This document shows, piece by piece, positions 17,004 to 25,434 of a stretch of 64,000 nucleotides of DNA. Position numbers and translations under genes: made by a program. Under the pieces are notes generated by a model. That model had not been told where the DNA came from, did no database searches, and worked only from the letters and a program-made list of their open reading frames with translations. The stretch lies in contig CAYSVH010000002.1 of NCBI GenBank assembly GCA_964434425.1, forward strand, positions 124,001 through 188,000. Direction: 5' to 3'. Source of the DNA: CALMEC01 sp964434425. Lineage in GTDB: Bacteria > Actinomycetota > Thermoleophilia > Miltoncostaeales > Miltoncostaeaceae. How positions within the stretch are numbered: the first letter of the stretch is position 1; every line of letters begins with the position of its first letter.

Positions 17004-18263
17004 CTACGGGGTCTCGGAGACCAGCTCCTTCGGTGTACGGGTGAAGACCTCGAGGGCCGGCTTGCCGGCACCGGCGACGGTGACGAGCCCCGAGGGGTTC
17101 TCGATGGTGTCCTGGAGCGGGCCCCACATCATCAGGCGCACCCGCGGATTGGACCGCAGCACGTCGAACGTCTCGGTGAGCGCCGTGCTCTGGTCCTGGT
17201 GCGACATGCCGCCGGGCGGGGTGGGGTACGCGATCCGCGTGAGCAACAGGTCACGGCCGGGGGCGATGCGGTCGAACAGGGTCAGGAGATCCGGAAGCGT
17301 CGCGAGGGACGGCACGCGCCCGTCGCCCGCGGCGTCCCCCGGAGCCGACTGGGGCTGCATGTGCTGTGCGGTCGCGTCGAAGACCGGTGCGGGCGACACC
17401 TCCGCCAGCGCCCCCACGAAGTCGGCGACGCTGACGCCGCCCACGCCCGGCGCGCTTGCGGCGATGTCCGCCGTCGACGGACCGACGAGGGCCGCGTCGG
17501 TCCTCGAGAGGGCGTCGCGCGCCTCGCGGGCCAGCTCCGCGTATGCCGCGGGTGCCGATGCGGTCGCATCCGGACCCACACCGTCCCACTGCGGCATCAG
17601 GTAGCCGGGGTTGTTCGGCTCGTTCCACGGTTCGACGGCGATGATGTCGGCACGGTCCTCGTCGTACCGGGTGACCACGGCACGGACGAAGTCCCCGAAG
17701 GCGGCGGCATCGGGCGCCCACTCACGTCCGCGCCCGCCGTTGGCCCATCCGGGGCTCGCGGAGAACACGACGATCGCCCGGATCTCACGCTGCCTCAGCC
17801 CGTCGAAGATGGCGTCCGTGCGCGTCCAGACGTAGGCGGGGTCATCCGGATTCGCCGGATCGTCCGGCCGGTTGGGCGCCACGTCGGCCCAGGCGACGTC
17901 GACGCGGGTGACCGTGACGCCCGTCGCCCTGATGCGGTCGACCCCGGCCACGATGCCGGCGACGTCGTCCGTCGCCAACCGGTCGTCCTGGACTCCGAGG
18001 GTGAGGTGGCCCGCTGGAAGACCCGGTACGCCATCGGCACCGTCCGACGACGGGTCGCGGATGACGAGCACCACCATCACGAGGAGCGCGACGAGCGCAC
18101 CGAGCCCGAAGACGAGCGGCAGACGTCCGCGCCCGTCGGGCTCGGACGGCGCCGCGTCGGTGACGTCGGTCGTGTCCGCGCCGACCGCCTCCGCGTCGGA
18201 CGACGCGGAGGCATCGGTCACATCTGATTCGGGTTCGTCGTTCGGTCGGCGCCGAAGCCTCAT
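17004..18263 (-). CDS. Membrane-anchored glycosidase-like TIM-barrel protein
   Basis: 419 residues. A charged cytoplasmic N-terminus is followed by one membrane helix (LPLVFGLGALVALLVMVVLV, about 48-67) and an outside domain. VTRVDVAWADVAPN, FSASPGWANGG and AVEPWNEPNNPG resemble GH39-like clan A glycosidases, with the acid/base Glu in NEPN. Compared with its paralogue at 46768, the position of the nucleophile Glu (ISETSY) reads LTRIAY, so it may be catalytically dead or only bind sugar. It ends the MFS operon with an ATGA overlap. Confidence 0.75.
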   Translation of the reverse strand: MRLRRRPNDEPESDVTDASASSDAEAVGADTTDVTDAAPSEPDGRGRLPLVFGLGALVALLVMVVLVIRDPSSDGADGVPGLPAGHLTLGVQDDRLATDDVAGIVAGVDRIRATGVTVTRVDVAWADVAPNRPDDPANPDDPAYVWTRTDAIFDGLRQREIRAIVVFSASPGWANGGRGREWAPDAAAFGDFVRAVVTRYDEDRADIIAVEPWNEPNNPGYLMPQWDGVGPDATASAPAAYAELAREARDALSRTDAALVGPSTADIAASAPGVGGVSVADFVGALAEVSPAPVFDATAQHMQPQSAPGDAAGDGRVPSLATLPDLLTLFDRIAPGRDLLLTRIAYPTPPGGMSHQDQSTALTETFDVLRSNPRVRLMMWGPLQDTIENPSGLVTVAGAGKPALEVFTRTPKELVSETP

Positions 18264-19453
18264 TGGGGTTTCACCTCGACGGGCGTATGGGGAATGACCT
18301 CGCGAAGGTTCCTGCGCCCCACGGTGAGGACGAAGACGGCGAGCAGAGCCGCGAACATGCTGGAGACCGCCATGGTCGCCGTGAGGCCGATCCCCCGTGA
18401 GAGGTAGCCCAGCGCGACTGTCGGAACCGTACCGGAGTAGGCGCACACGTAGAGGAGCGACACCAGCTTCCCCCGTTCCTCGATGGGGACGATGACGCTC
18501 GCGATGGTGGTCGCGCCCTGCAGGATGAGGCCGTTCGTGAAGCCGATGACACCGGCCGCGACCACCACGAGCGCGACGGTGTCGAGACCGGAGGACAGCA
18601 GCACGAGCAGCGATCCCAGCGCCGAGAGCGTGACACCCCACATGATCGCGTTGCGCGGCTTCACGCGGCGCAGCAGCAAGGGCGTGAAGCCCCCGGCGCC
18701 GAGCACCAGGAAACCGACGAGCCCCACCACCGCGAGGTTCGTCATCCCCAGGGTCTCGAAGAGATAGAGCGGGACGAGGGAGAGAAGGGTGCCGTCGAGG
18801 AAGCTCATGAGGAACGCCGCCGGGGCGACGAAGGTGAAGAAGCCCCGCTTCTGGCCGGCCGGCACGCCGACGCGGATCCGGAACGACGCGTTCCTGGTGC
18901 GGGTGACGGTCTCGGGCGTCATGACGATGGCGACGATCCCGATCACCATGACCAGCGCGTGCAGCTGGAAGGGCCGGTGCAGCGGATCGGAGGCGTACTG
19001 GGCGAGGATGCCCGCGAGCCCGGGACCCAGACCGAACCCGAGGCGGAAGCCCATGCCCGCGATCTGCGCGGCGAGTGCCTTCTTCTCGGCACGGGCGTGG
19101 TCGACCACGAAGGCCGTGCCGACCCCCAGGAACATGCCGATGGCGATCCCCTGGAGGACGCGCGCGGCGAAGAGCGCCGGCAATGACGTGGTGAACCCGA
19201 ACACCAGCGAGGCCGCCGTGATGACGCACATCCCCGGGAGGATCAGCCACTTCCGCCCGAGGCGGTCGCTGAGGTTGCCGGCGATCAGCATGGTGGGCAC
19301 CACCATCGCCGTGTAGGTGGCGAACAGCAGGGTGATCGTGCCGTTGGAGAGCGCGAACTCCTGCTTGTAGAGCGGGAAGAGCGGGGTGACGATGCTGGTG
19401 CCCATCGTGAACACCACCATCCCGACGAAGGCCAGCCACGAACTGCGCGTCAT
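18260..19453 (-). CDS. MFS transporter (12-helix)
   Basis: 397 residues. The loop 2-3 signature AGNLSDRLGRKWLI lies near residue 60, and about twelve hydrophobic helices are seen. LFPLYKQEFALSNGTITLL and VVDHARAEKKALAAQ fit drug/metabolite exporters. It overlaps the preceding MFS gene (ATGA) and the following gene (ATGA), so all are one operon. The substrate cannot be told. Confidence 0.85.
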   Translation of the reverse strand: MTRSSWLAFVGMVVFTMGTSIVTPLFPLYKQEFALSNGTITLLFATYTAMVVPTMLIAGNLSDRLGRKWLILPGMCVITAASLVFGFTTSLPALFAARVLQGIAIGMFLGVGTAFVVDHARAEKKALAAQIAGMGFRLGFGLGPGLAGILAQYASDPLHRPFQLHALVMVIGIVAIVMTPETVTRTRNASFRIRVGVPAGQKRGFFTFVAPAAFLMSFLDGTLLSLVPLYLFETLGMTNLAVVGLVGFLVLGAGGFTPLLLRRVKPRNAIMWGVTLSALGSLLVLLSSGLDTVALVVVAAGVIGFTNGLILQGATTIASVIVPIEERGKLVSLLYVCAYSGTVPTVALGYLSRGIGLTATMAVSSMFAALLAVFVLTVGRRNLREVIPHTPVEVKPQ

Positions 19454-20916
19454 GCCCGCTCCTCCGTGTGGGGGACGCCGAGGCTCATCGCCGGTATCCG
19501 CCGGGCGACCGCGGCGGCGAGCATCAGGAAGACCGCCCCGACGAGGAGCGCCCACCGGAAACCCGCGACGAGGTCGTCACGCACGGCAGCGCCCGCACGT
19601 TCCATGGAGCGCTCGGCACCGGCGGGGATGGCGGCGTGCATGACGACACCCAGGACCGCCGTGCCCATGGCGCCCCCGGCGTAGCGACTGATGTTGGGGA
19701 GCGACGACGCCACGCCCAGACGATGGGCCGGGACGTCGCTGATGGCGACGGCCGTGGCCGGCGCCTGTGCCATGGCAAGACCCGCCGCGAACAGGAACAG
19801 GCCGGGGAGCACCCACGGATAGCTCTGGGTGGCACCGGCGAACGCCATGTGCACCGTGCCCACGAACCCGACCAGGTACCCGGCGACGGCGATCTTCATG
19901 GCCTGGAAGCGCGCCATCGCGCGACCGGCGAGCGGTGCCACCACCAGGAACGACCCCGCGATGGGGCTGATGGCCAGCGCGATGGCGATGGGACCGAACC
20001 CGAGAACGCGGGCGAAGTAGAGGGGCAACAGGATCATCACGCCGAACAATGCAGCGGCCGCTGTGCCCGAGGCCGTGTTCGCCGTGACGATGGACCGACG
20101 GCGCAGGAGGTCCCTGGGGAGCAGGGGATCCGGTGCACGACCCTCCCAGATGACGAAGGCGACCAGGGCCAGGCACCCGCCGACGAACAGACCGACGGTG
20201 ACCGGTGCGGTGACACCCCACGTCTCGGCCTTGCTGATCGCGAGGAGGGTGGCGAAGAGACCCGCTGCGGCGAGGGCCGCCCCGGGGACGTCGAACGGGC
20301 GCCGCTCCTCCTCCGGTTCGAGTCGCGGCAGGACGAGAAACGCGCCGACGATGACGAGCACGCCGACGGCCGGACTGAACCAGAAGACGCTCCGCCACCC
20401 GAACCACGCCATGAGGACGCCCGCCACGTTCAGCGCGATCAGCGGGGCGAAGCCGATGGCTCCGATCAGCACGCCCGTGGCCTGGCCGCGCTCACGCGGC
20501 GAGAAGAGGACGCCCACGTACGAGTAGGCCGTCGGGGCCATCGCACACGCACCGACGGCCTGGACCACCCGGAACGCGATGAGCGAGCCGGCGCTCCACG
20601 CGACCGCGCAGGCGATGGACGCGACGACCAGGAGTACCGTCCCCACGAGGAAGACGCGCCGCCGACCGTAGAGGTCACCGGCACGGCCCGCGAGGGGGAG
20701 CAGCGTCGCCTGCGTCACCAGGAACGCCGTGACGACCCATCCGATCGAGGTGAGGTCGACGTCGAGCGAGGTGGCCATCGCCGGCAGCGCGATGTTCACG
20801 ATGCTGATGTTGAGGACCGAGAGCCACATGCCGCTCGCCAGGACGGCCAGCGCCACCCACCGATGCCGGGGATGTGCGGCGATCCGCTCGCGCAGCGCTC
20901 CGAAACCGTGCCGCAT
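19450..20916 (-). CDS. MFS transporter, DHA2 type (14-helix)
   Basis: 488 residues with about 14 membrane helices. WLSVLNISIVNIALPAMATS and AGRAGDLYGRRRVFLVG are DHA2 (drug:H+ antiporter-2) signatures, as is RVVQAVGACAMAPTAYS. ATG 20916 is chosen; a GTG two codons earlier is possible. Second of three exporter genes in the operon, 67 bp after the first. Confidence 0.87.
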   Translation of the reverse strand: MRHGFGALRERIAAHPRHRWVALAVLASGMWLSVLNISIVNIALPAMATSLDVDLTSIGWVVTAFLVTQATLLPLAGRAGDLYGRRRVFLVGTVLLVVASIACAVAWSAGSLIAFRVVQAVGACAMAPTAYSYVGVLFSPRERGQATGVLIGAIGFAPLIALNVAGVLMAWFGWRSVFWFSPAVGVLVIVGAFLVLPRLEPEEERRPFDVPGAALAAAGLFATLLAISKAETWGVTAPVTVGLFVGGCLALVAFVIWEGRAPDPLLPRDLLRRRSIVTANTASGTAAAALFGVMILLPLYFARVLGFGPIAIALAISPIAGSFLVVAPLAGRAMARFQAMKIAVAGYLVGFVGTVHMAFAGATQSYPWVLPGLFLFAAGLAMAQAPATAVAISDVPAHRLGVASSLPNISRYAGGAMGTAVLGVVMHAAIPAGAERSMERAGAAVRDDLVAGFRWALLVGAVFLMLAAAVARRIPAMSLGVPHTEERA

Positions 20917-20983
20917 CCTCACCCCCCGGCCCGCGGTGCGAGCGGCCCACCGGAGCACGCGCGGACACCCGCGGTGTGCACGC

Positions 20984-22426
20984 TCATGCGCCCGTCCCCG
21001 CACCGTGCGGGGTGCTCCGGTGACGGGGGATGAGGAGCGCGATGGCCGCGCCGATGAGCGCCGCGATCGCACCCAGCCACAGGGAGAGCGCGAAGCCGGA
21101 CTCCTCGGGGATCGTGGTGCCCTCGATCGTCCGGGTGGCGAGCAGGGTGATCGCGACCTGCGCGCCGATGGCGCTGCCCACGGTGCGGATGACCGTGTTC
21201 ATACCGGTGGCGATACCGGTCTCGGTGGGTTCGACGGCGTCGGCGATGACCTTCGGCATGGCACCGAACGCGATGGCGACCCCGACCGCACCGACGGCGT
21301 AGAAGACGATGACCTGCCAGGCCTCCGCGTGTGCGAGGGCGAGCAGCCCGGCCCCGACGCCGCCGATCACGAGGCCCGTGGTGAGGGCGAAACGCGACCC
21401 GAAGCGCAGACCCAGCCGGCCGCCGTACGGGCCGGCCGGAAGCATCGCGAGCGCACCGGGGAGGAGGAAGAGGGCGGCCCCCGTGACGGTGGCGCCGAAA
21501 CCGTAGGTCACGAGGTCGTGCACGTCCGGGGGGAGGGGACGCGGCATCTGCACGAACAGGGGCAGGACGGTGAACGTCGCGTACATCGCGAACCCGCAGA
21601 AGAGACCCGCCATGTTGGTGAACAGCACCGGCAGCCGCGTGAAGACCCGCATGTCCACCATGGGTGCCGCCACCCGACGCTCGACCACAACCCAGGCGAC
21701 GAGCAGGACGGCCGCGAGGCCGAAGAGCCCCAGGATCCGCGTCGATGTCCACCCCCACGGGTTGCCCTCCGTCAGGGCGACGAGGAGCGACACCAGACCG
21801 AGGCTGAGGAGCACGGCACCCGGGATGTCGACGGACGCCGGAGCGCGATGCGGTGAGGGTGGCACGAACCGCCGCGTCAGCGCCAGGCCGATGAGCCCGA
21901 ACACCACGCCCACCAGGAAGAGCCAGCGCCAGGACGCATGGTCCGTGATGAGACCCGAGACCACCAGCCCCATGCCGCCGCCCACGCCGAGCATGGCGGA
22001 GATGAGACCCATCGCCACGCCCATGCGCCGCGGGGACATCTCGTCGCGGATGATGGAGAAGCACAGGGGATAGACGGCTCCGCCCATGCCCTGGAGCGCG
22101 CGGAACGCGATGAGCGACCAGATGTCCCAGGCCACCATCGCCAGGAGCGACCCGAGGGTGAAGAGGCCGAGCGTGACGAGCAGCATGCGGTCCTTGCCGA
22201 ACTGGTCGCCCAGCCTGCCCAGGATCGGGGTGGCCACCGAGGCCGCCAGCAGATAGATCGAGACCGTCCACCCCACCCACGCGGTCGTCGTGTCGAGATC
22301 CGTCTGGATGGGCGTGAGCGCCGGAACGACGATGGCCTGCATGAGCGCGAAACTTCCGCCCGCGACGGTGAGCGCTCCCAGCAACCCGCGCTGCGAGCTC
22401 TCCGTCCGTTCCGTCGTTTGCGCCAT
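20984..22426 (-). CDS. MFS transporter, DHA2 type (14-helix)
   Basis: 480 residues, about 14 helices. LMQAIVVPALTPIQTDLD, LGRLGDQFGKDRMLLVT and FRALQGMGGAVYPL identify a DHA2 exporter. It heads the operon of three MFS genes and the anchored glycosidase-like gene. No regulator lies directly beside it. The three exporters are not near-identical copies, so they probably arose separately or long ago. Confidence 0.87.
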   Translation of the reverse strand: MAQTTERTESSQRGLLGALTVAGGSFALMQAIVVPALTPIQTDLDTTTAWVGWTVSIYLLAASVATPILGRLGDQFGKDRMLLVTLGLFTLGSLLAMVAWDIWSLIAFRALQGMGGAVYPLCFSIIRDEMSPRRMGVAMGLISAMLGVGGGMGLVVSGLITDHASWRWLFLVGVVFGLIGLALTRRFVPPSPHRAPASVDIPGAVLLSLGLVSLLVALTEGNPWGWTSTRILGLFGLAAVLLVAWVVVERRVAAPMVDMRVFTRLPVLFTNMAGLFCGFAMYATFTVLPLFVQMPRPLPPDVHDLVTYGFGATVTGAALFLLPGALAMLPAGPYGGRLGLRFGSRFALTTGLVIGGVGAGLLALAHAEAWQVIVFYAVGAVGVAIAFGAMPKVIADAVEPTETGIATGMNTVIRTVGSAIGAQVAITLLATRTIEGTTIPEESGFALSLWLGAIAALIGAAIALLIPRHRSTPHGAGTGA

Positions 22427-22510
22427 GCACCCCCCTGAGTCGTTCGCAGACGAACAATCCTACGCGTCCCCGGGGGAAGCGTGCAGGATGCAACTAAAGG
22501 GCCGGTGGCC

Positions 22511-22711
22511 GGGGACTGGCGGAGGGCATCCTCCCGCCCGCCCCGGCCAACCGCCAGTCCCGGGGCTTCGCTCCGGGCCTCACGTGGTCGGGCTTCGGTT
22601 GCGTTCAGGGTTACGCACCAGGTTGATTTTCCCGTTGGCCCGGTGAGGTCGGCGGAAGCCAGGTTCGCCGGGTAGTCGCCAGTCCCGGGGCTTCGCTCCG
22701 GGCCTCACGTG
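22511..22711 (+). repeat. Modular palindromic repeat, left of orphan membrane gene
   Basis: It opens with a hairpin GGGACTGGCGG (22512-22522) / CCGCCAGTCCC (22551-22561) around a loop with CATCCTCCCGCCCGCCCC. The 36-bp module ending CTCCGGGCCTCACGTG occurs twice (22551-22586 and 22677-22711). The sequence between contains one arm of the 40-bp inverted repeat (22621-22660). Confidence 0.75.
22621..22660 (+). repeat. Left arm of a 40-bp inverted repeat
   Basis: The reverse complement matches 23688-23727 at 37 of 40 positions by eye. The core is GGTTGATTTTCCCGTTGGCC. The two arms bracket the membrane-protein gene at 22901-23521. Confidence 0.75.
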
Positions 22712-22732
22712 GTCAAGCGTCGGCGCCGTCGT

Positions 22733-22748
22733 GGAGTGCGCGCACTCC
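22733..22748. promoter_or_regulatory. Perfect 16-bp palindrome
   Basis: GGAGTGCGCGCACTCC, 150 bp before the membrane-protein gene at 22901. It could be an operator or part of the repeat island; no protein is assigned. Confidence 0.3.
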
Positions 22749-22900
22749 GCCGTTGTCGCGAAGGACTCCGGACCACGGGCCGCGTGCCGGGTGGGTGAGC
22801 GGTGCACCGGGTGGTTCCGGCGGCCGGCGACGTGGCCTATTAGTGTTCCCGCGTCGGCGGGTCGGTGCCGGCCGGACGGGCAGAGGAGAGACCGAGGCGC

Positions 22901-23521
22901 ATGGCGCGGATGCAATCCCACGAGAAACTCTGGCGGTACACGTCGCTGGTCCGCATGTGGTCATGGGCGCTCGTCGCCGTCGGGCTCGCGATGTTCATCG
23001 TCAGCATCGTCACCCAGGCCGCCGGCGAGGTGGGCCTCTCGCTCGAGTTCATCGGGATCATGGTGGGCGTCAGCGGGTTGACCGGTGCCACCTTCTATCC
23101 GCTGCTCCGCATGTGGCTCAAGAAGACGGCACCGTCGGAGTACCTGACGCGGGCGAAGAGGCTCGCCGGCAAGCGCCGACTCGAGGCGGGTCCCGGCGAC
23201 TGGCGCCGCTGGGCGCTCACCATGGGCCTCGCGCTCTTCGTCGCGACCGTGGCACTGCTCGGATTCCTCATCGGCGTGCTGCGCAGCTCGGGCCCGGACG
23301 GGATCGCCGAGGGGGTCGTGATCGGCATCGTCGTGGCCTGGGGGGTCGTGACCCTGGAGGACGCCCGGCGCATCCGACGGATCGAGACGGAGCAGGGCCG
23401 CCGCTACTTCACCGCGAGCAACCGGCCGACGGCCGCGGGGACGAAGCTCGTCTGGCTGCCCGCCGATCTCGTGGACGATGCCCCGAACGCGACCGAAGCG
23501 ACAGCCGAGCCGACCACCTGA
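22901..23521 (+). CDS. Hypothetical membrane protein in the repeat island
   Basis: 206 residues with four hydrophobic segments in two pairs: about 20-40 (ALVAVGLAMFIVSIVTQAAG), 48-65, 106-127 (LGFLIGVL within it) and 133-150, then a charged C-terminal tail. No family is recognised. ATG 22901 follows GAGGAGAG at reasonable distance; ATG 22910 is also possible. The gene stands alone between palindromic repeats that are inverted relative to each other, so it may be carried as a unit. Confidence 0.7.
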   Translation: MARMQSHEKLWRYTSLVRMWSWALVAVGLAMFIVSIVTQAAGEVGLSLEFIGIMVGVSGLTGATFYPLLRMWLKKTAPSEYLTRAKRLAGKRRLEAGPGDWRRWALTMGLALFVATVALLGFLIGVLRSSGPDGIAEGVVIGIVVAWGVVTLEDARRIRRIETEQGRRYFTASNRPTAAGTKLVWLPADLVDDAPNATEATAEPTT

Positions 23522-23588
23522 GATCGACCACATCACCGGTTTGGTGAGCGTTCAACTGTGTCGCGGGGACCCTGGGACACGGATAGCC

Positions 23589-23669
23589 GGCCCCGGCGGA
23601 AGGGAATCCTCACGCCCGCCCCGTCCGGCGGTCGATCCACCCACCCACCCCAGGCCAGCCGCCGGGGCC
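23589..23669. repeat. Hairpin module of the intergenic repeat family
   Basis: GGCCCCGGCGG (23589-23599) pairs perfectly with CCGCCGGGGCC (23659-23669). The same stem, 13 bp long, occurs at 45504-45555, there in the opposite order beside GCCGGGTAGTCG. Confidence 0.7.
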
Positions 23670-23687
23670 GACTACCCGGCATCGCGT

Positions 23688-23727
23688 GGCTCCCGCCGGC
23701 CCCACCGGGCCAACGGGAAAATCAACC
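23688..23727 (-). repeat. Right arm of a 40-bp inverted repeat
   Basis: It pairs with 22621-22660 (37 of 40). It ends CAACGGGAAAATCAACC directly before the tandem array. Confidence 0.75.
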
Positions 23728-23743
23728 TAGGGCGTAGCCATGT

Positions 23744-24062
23744 ACCCAACCGGGACTCGGACACGTGAGTCCCGGAGCGAAGCCCCGGGACCGGCGGTAG
23801 GCCGAGGCGGACGGGAGGATGCCCCACCGCCAGTCCCGGAGAACGCATTCAGGACCAACAGCAAGTACGCGCAACCCTGAACCCAACCGAGGCCCGGACA
23901 CGTGAGTCCCGGAGCGAAGCCCCGGGACCGGCGGTAGGCCGAGGCGGACGGGAGGATGCCCCACCGCCAGTCCCGGAGAACGCATTCAGGACCAACAGCA
24001 AGTACGCGCAACCCTGAACCCAACCGAGGCCCGGACACGTGAGGCCCGGAGCGACGCCCCGG
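23744..24062 (-). repeat. Tandem array of a 137-bp unit
   Basis: Units start with ACCCAACC at 23744, 23881 and 24018, giving an exact 137-bp period; the third is truncated. Units one and two agree except for three bases near the start. Each unit carries GTCCCGG / CCGGGAC around GAAG, and a longer stem built from ACCGGCGG/CCGCCAGT elements. In reverse complement the unit is homologous to the 138-140-bp units at 45.0-45.4 kb. Confidence 0.85.
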
Positions 24063-24102
24063 GGCGGCTGAGTGGATAGCCCACCGCCGGAGCGGATCGC
24101 GC

Positions 24103-24108
24103 TACGAT
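24103..24108 (+). promoter_or_regulatory. Possible -10 of the trxB operon
   Basis: TACGAT, 35 bp before the trxB GTG, overlapped by the palindrome at 24107-24122. No good -35 is visible. Confidence 0.4.
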
Positions 24109-24122
24109 ACCCGGACGGGTAT
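24107..24122. promoter_or_regulatory. CsoR-type operator before trxB
   Basis: ATACCCG-GA-CGGGTAT, a perfect 16-bp palindrome 20 bp before trxB. It shares the ATACCC-N4-GGGTAT design of the site before the DUF302 gene. The CsoR-family gene is the last gene of this same operon, which suggests autoregulation. Confidence 0.7.
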
Positions 24123-24142
24123 CACCGACAAGGACACGCAGA

Positions 24143-25087
24143 GTGGCACAGACGCACAAGGTCATCGTCATCGGCAGCGGCCCCGCGGGGCTCACCGCCG
24201 CCATCTACGCCGCGCGGGCCAACCTGTCGCCCGTCCTCTTCGAGGGCTGGGGCGCGGGCGGCCAGCTGATGCTGACGACGGACGTCGAGAACTTCCCCGG
24301 GTTCCCGGAGGGCATCCAGGGCCCGGAGCTCATGAACAACGTCCGCGCACAGGCCGAGCGCTTCGGCACCACCATCATCACCGCCGACGTCACCCGTGTG
24401 GACCTCTCCGAGCGTCCGTTCGGCGTCTGGGTGGGTGACGACGAGTACCGGGCCGAGTCCGTGATCATCTCCACCGGTGCGTCCGCCCGGTGGCTGGACG
24501 TGCCCGGCGAGGAGAAGCTCCGGGGCCACGGCGTGTCGTCGTGCGCCACCTGTGACGGCTTCTTCTTCAAGGACCGACACGTGGCGATCGTCGGCGGCGG
24601 CGACTCGGCCGCCGAGGAGGCGCTCTACCTGTCGCGCATCGCCTCGAAGGTCACGCTGATCCACCGTCGCGACGCGCTGCGGGCGTCGAAGATCATGGCC
24701 GACCGCGTGCTGGCCGCCGACAACATCGACCTGCGCTGGAACTCGGTCGTCGCCGAGATCCTGGGCGACACCGTCGTGGAGGGCGTACGCCTGGAGGACA
24801 CGGTCACCGGTGAGTCGAGCACGATCGACCTCGCCGCCGTGTTCGTCGCGATCGGGCACACCCCCAACACCTCCATATTCGAGGGCCAGATCGCCCTCGA
24901 CGACGAGGGGTACATCACGGGCGACGGCACCTCCACCAGCGTGGAGGGCGTCTTCGTCGCCGGTGACGTGAAGGACCGCGAGTACCGCCAGGCGATCACC
25001 GCCGCGGGCAGCGGCTGCATGGCCGCCATCGACGCGGAGCGCTGGCTCGAGATCGGCGCCCCGTCACCCGCAGGCACCGCAAGCTGA
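24143..25087 (+). CDS. trxB: Thioredoxin-disulfide reductase
   Basis: 314 residues. The FAD motif VIGSGPAGLTAAIYAARAN is at residues 9-27, the redox motif CATCDGFFF near 134, the NADPH motif VGGGDSAAEEALYL near 152, and the C-terminal FAD segment VFVAGDVKDREYRQ near 273. It reduces thioredoxin with NADPH in the cytoplasm. The GTG start is preceded by AAGGA. First gene of a tight operon with trxA, an FmdB-like protein and a CsoR-family regulator. Confidence 0.96.
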   Translation: MAQTHKVIVIGSGPAGLTAAIYAARANLSPVLFEGWGAGGQLMLTTDVENFPGFPEGIQGPELMNNVRAQAERFGTTIITADVTRVDLSERPFGVWVGDDEYRAESVIISTGASARWLDVPGEEKLRGHGVSSCATCDGFFFKDRHVAIVGGGDSAAEEALYLSRIASKVTLIHRRDALRASKIMADRVLAADNIDLRWNSVVAEILGDTVVEGVRLEDTVTGESSTIDLAAVFVAIGHTPNTSIFEGQIALDDEGYITGDGTSTSVEGVFVAGDVKDREYRQAITAAGSGCMAAIDAERWLEIGAPSPAGTAS

Positions 25088-25116
25088 ACCCAAACGCAAA
25101 TGCGAAAGGACCACAC

Positions 25117-25434
25117 GTGGCCGACGTCATCGAAATCACCGACGACAACTTCCAGGGGCTCGTCCTCGAGAGCGACAAGCCCGTCATCATCGACTTCTGG
25201 GCGGAGTGGTGCGGCCCGTGCCGCGCGATCGCCCCGATCATCCAGGAGATCGCCGACGCCCACGACGACGTGGTCGTCGGCAAGCTCGACACGGACGCGA
25301 ACAGGGTGACGGCGCAGCGCTACGGGGTCATGTCGATCCCGTTCATCGCCCGTTTCGAGAACGGCAACCTCACCAAGCAGGCACTCGGCCTCATGCCCCG
25401 CGCCGTGCTGGAAGACAAGCTCGGCCTCGCCTGA
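25117..25434 (+). CDS. trxA: Thioredoxin
   Basis: 105 residues with the active site FWAEWCGPCRAIAP (Cys near 32 and 35) and cis-proline region GVMSIPFIARFENG. The usual Ile-Pro-Thr is Ile-Pro-Phe here, an uncommon residue next to the active site. GTG start 29 bp after trxB; the stop overlaps the next start by one base (TGATG). Confidence 0.95.
   Translation: MADVIEITDDNFQGLVLESDKPVIIDFWAEWCGPCRAIAPIIQEIADAHDDVVVGKLDTDANRVTAQRYGVMSIPFIARFENGNLTKQALGLMPRAVLEDKLGLA

Noticed and set aside
19468..21033. A 521-codon plus-strand frame across the MFS genes
   Set aside because: It is a shadow of the minus-strand DHA2 transporter and has no recognisable motif.
23744..24062. CRISPR-like periodicity
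   Set aside because: The unit is 137 bp with almost no variable spacer and no cas gene is in the window. It is a tandem repeat.
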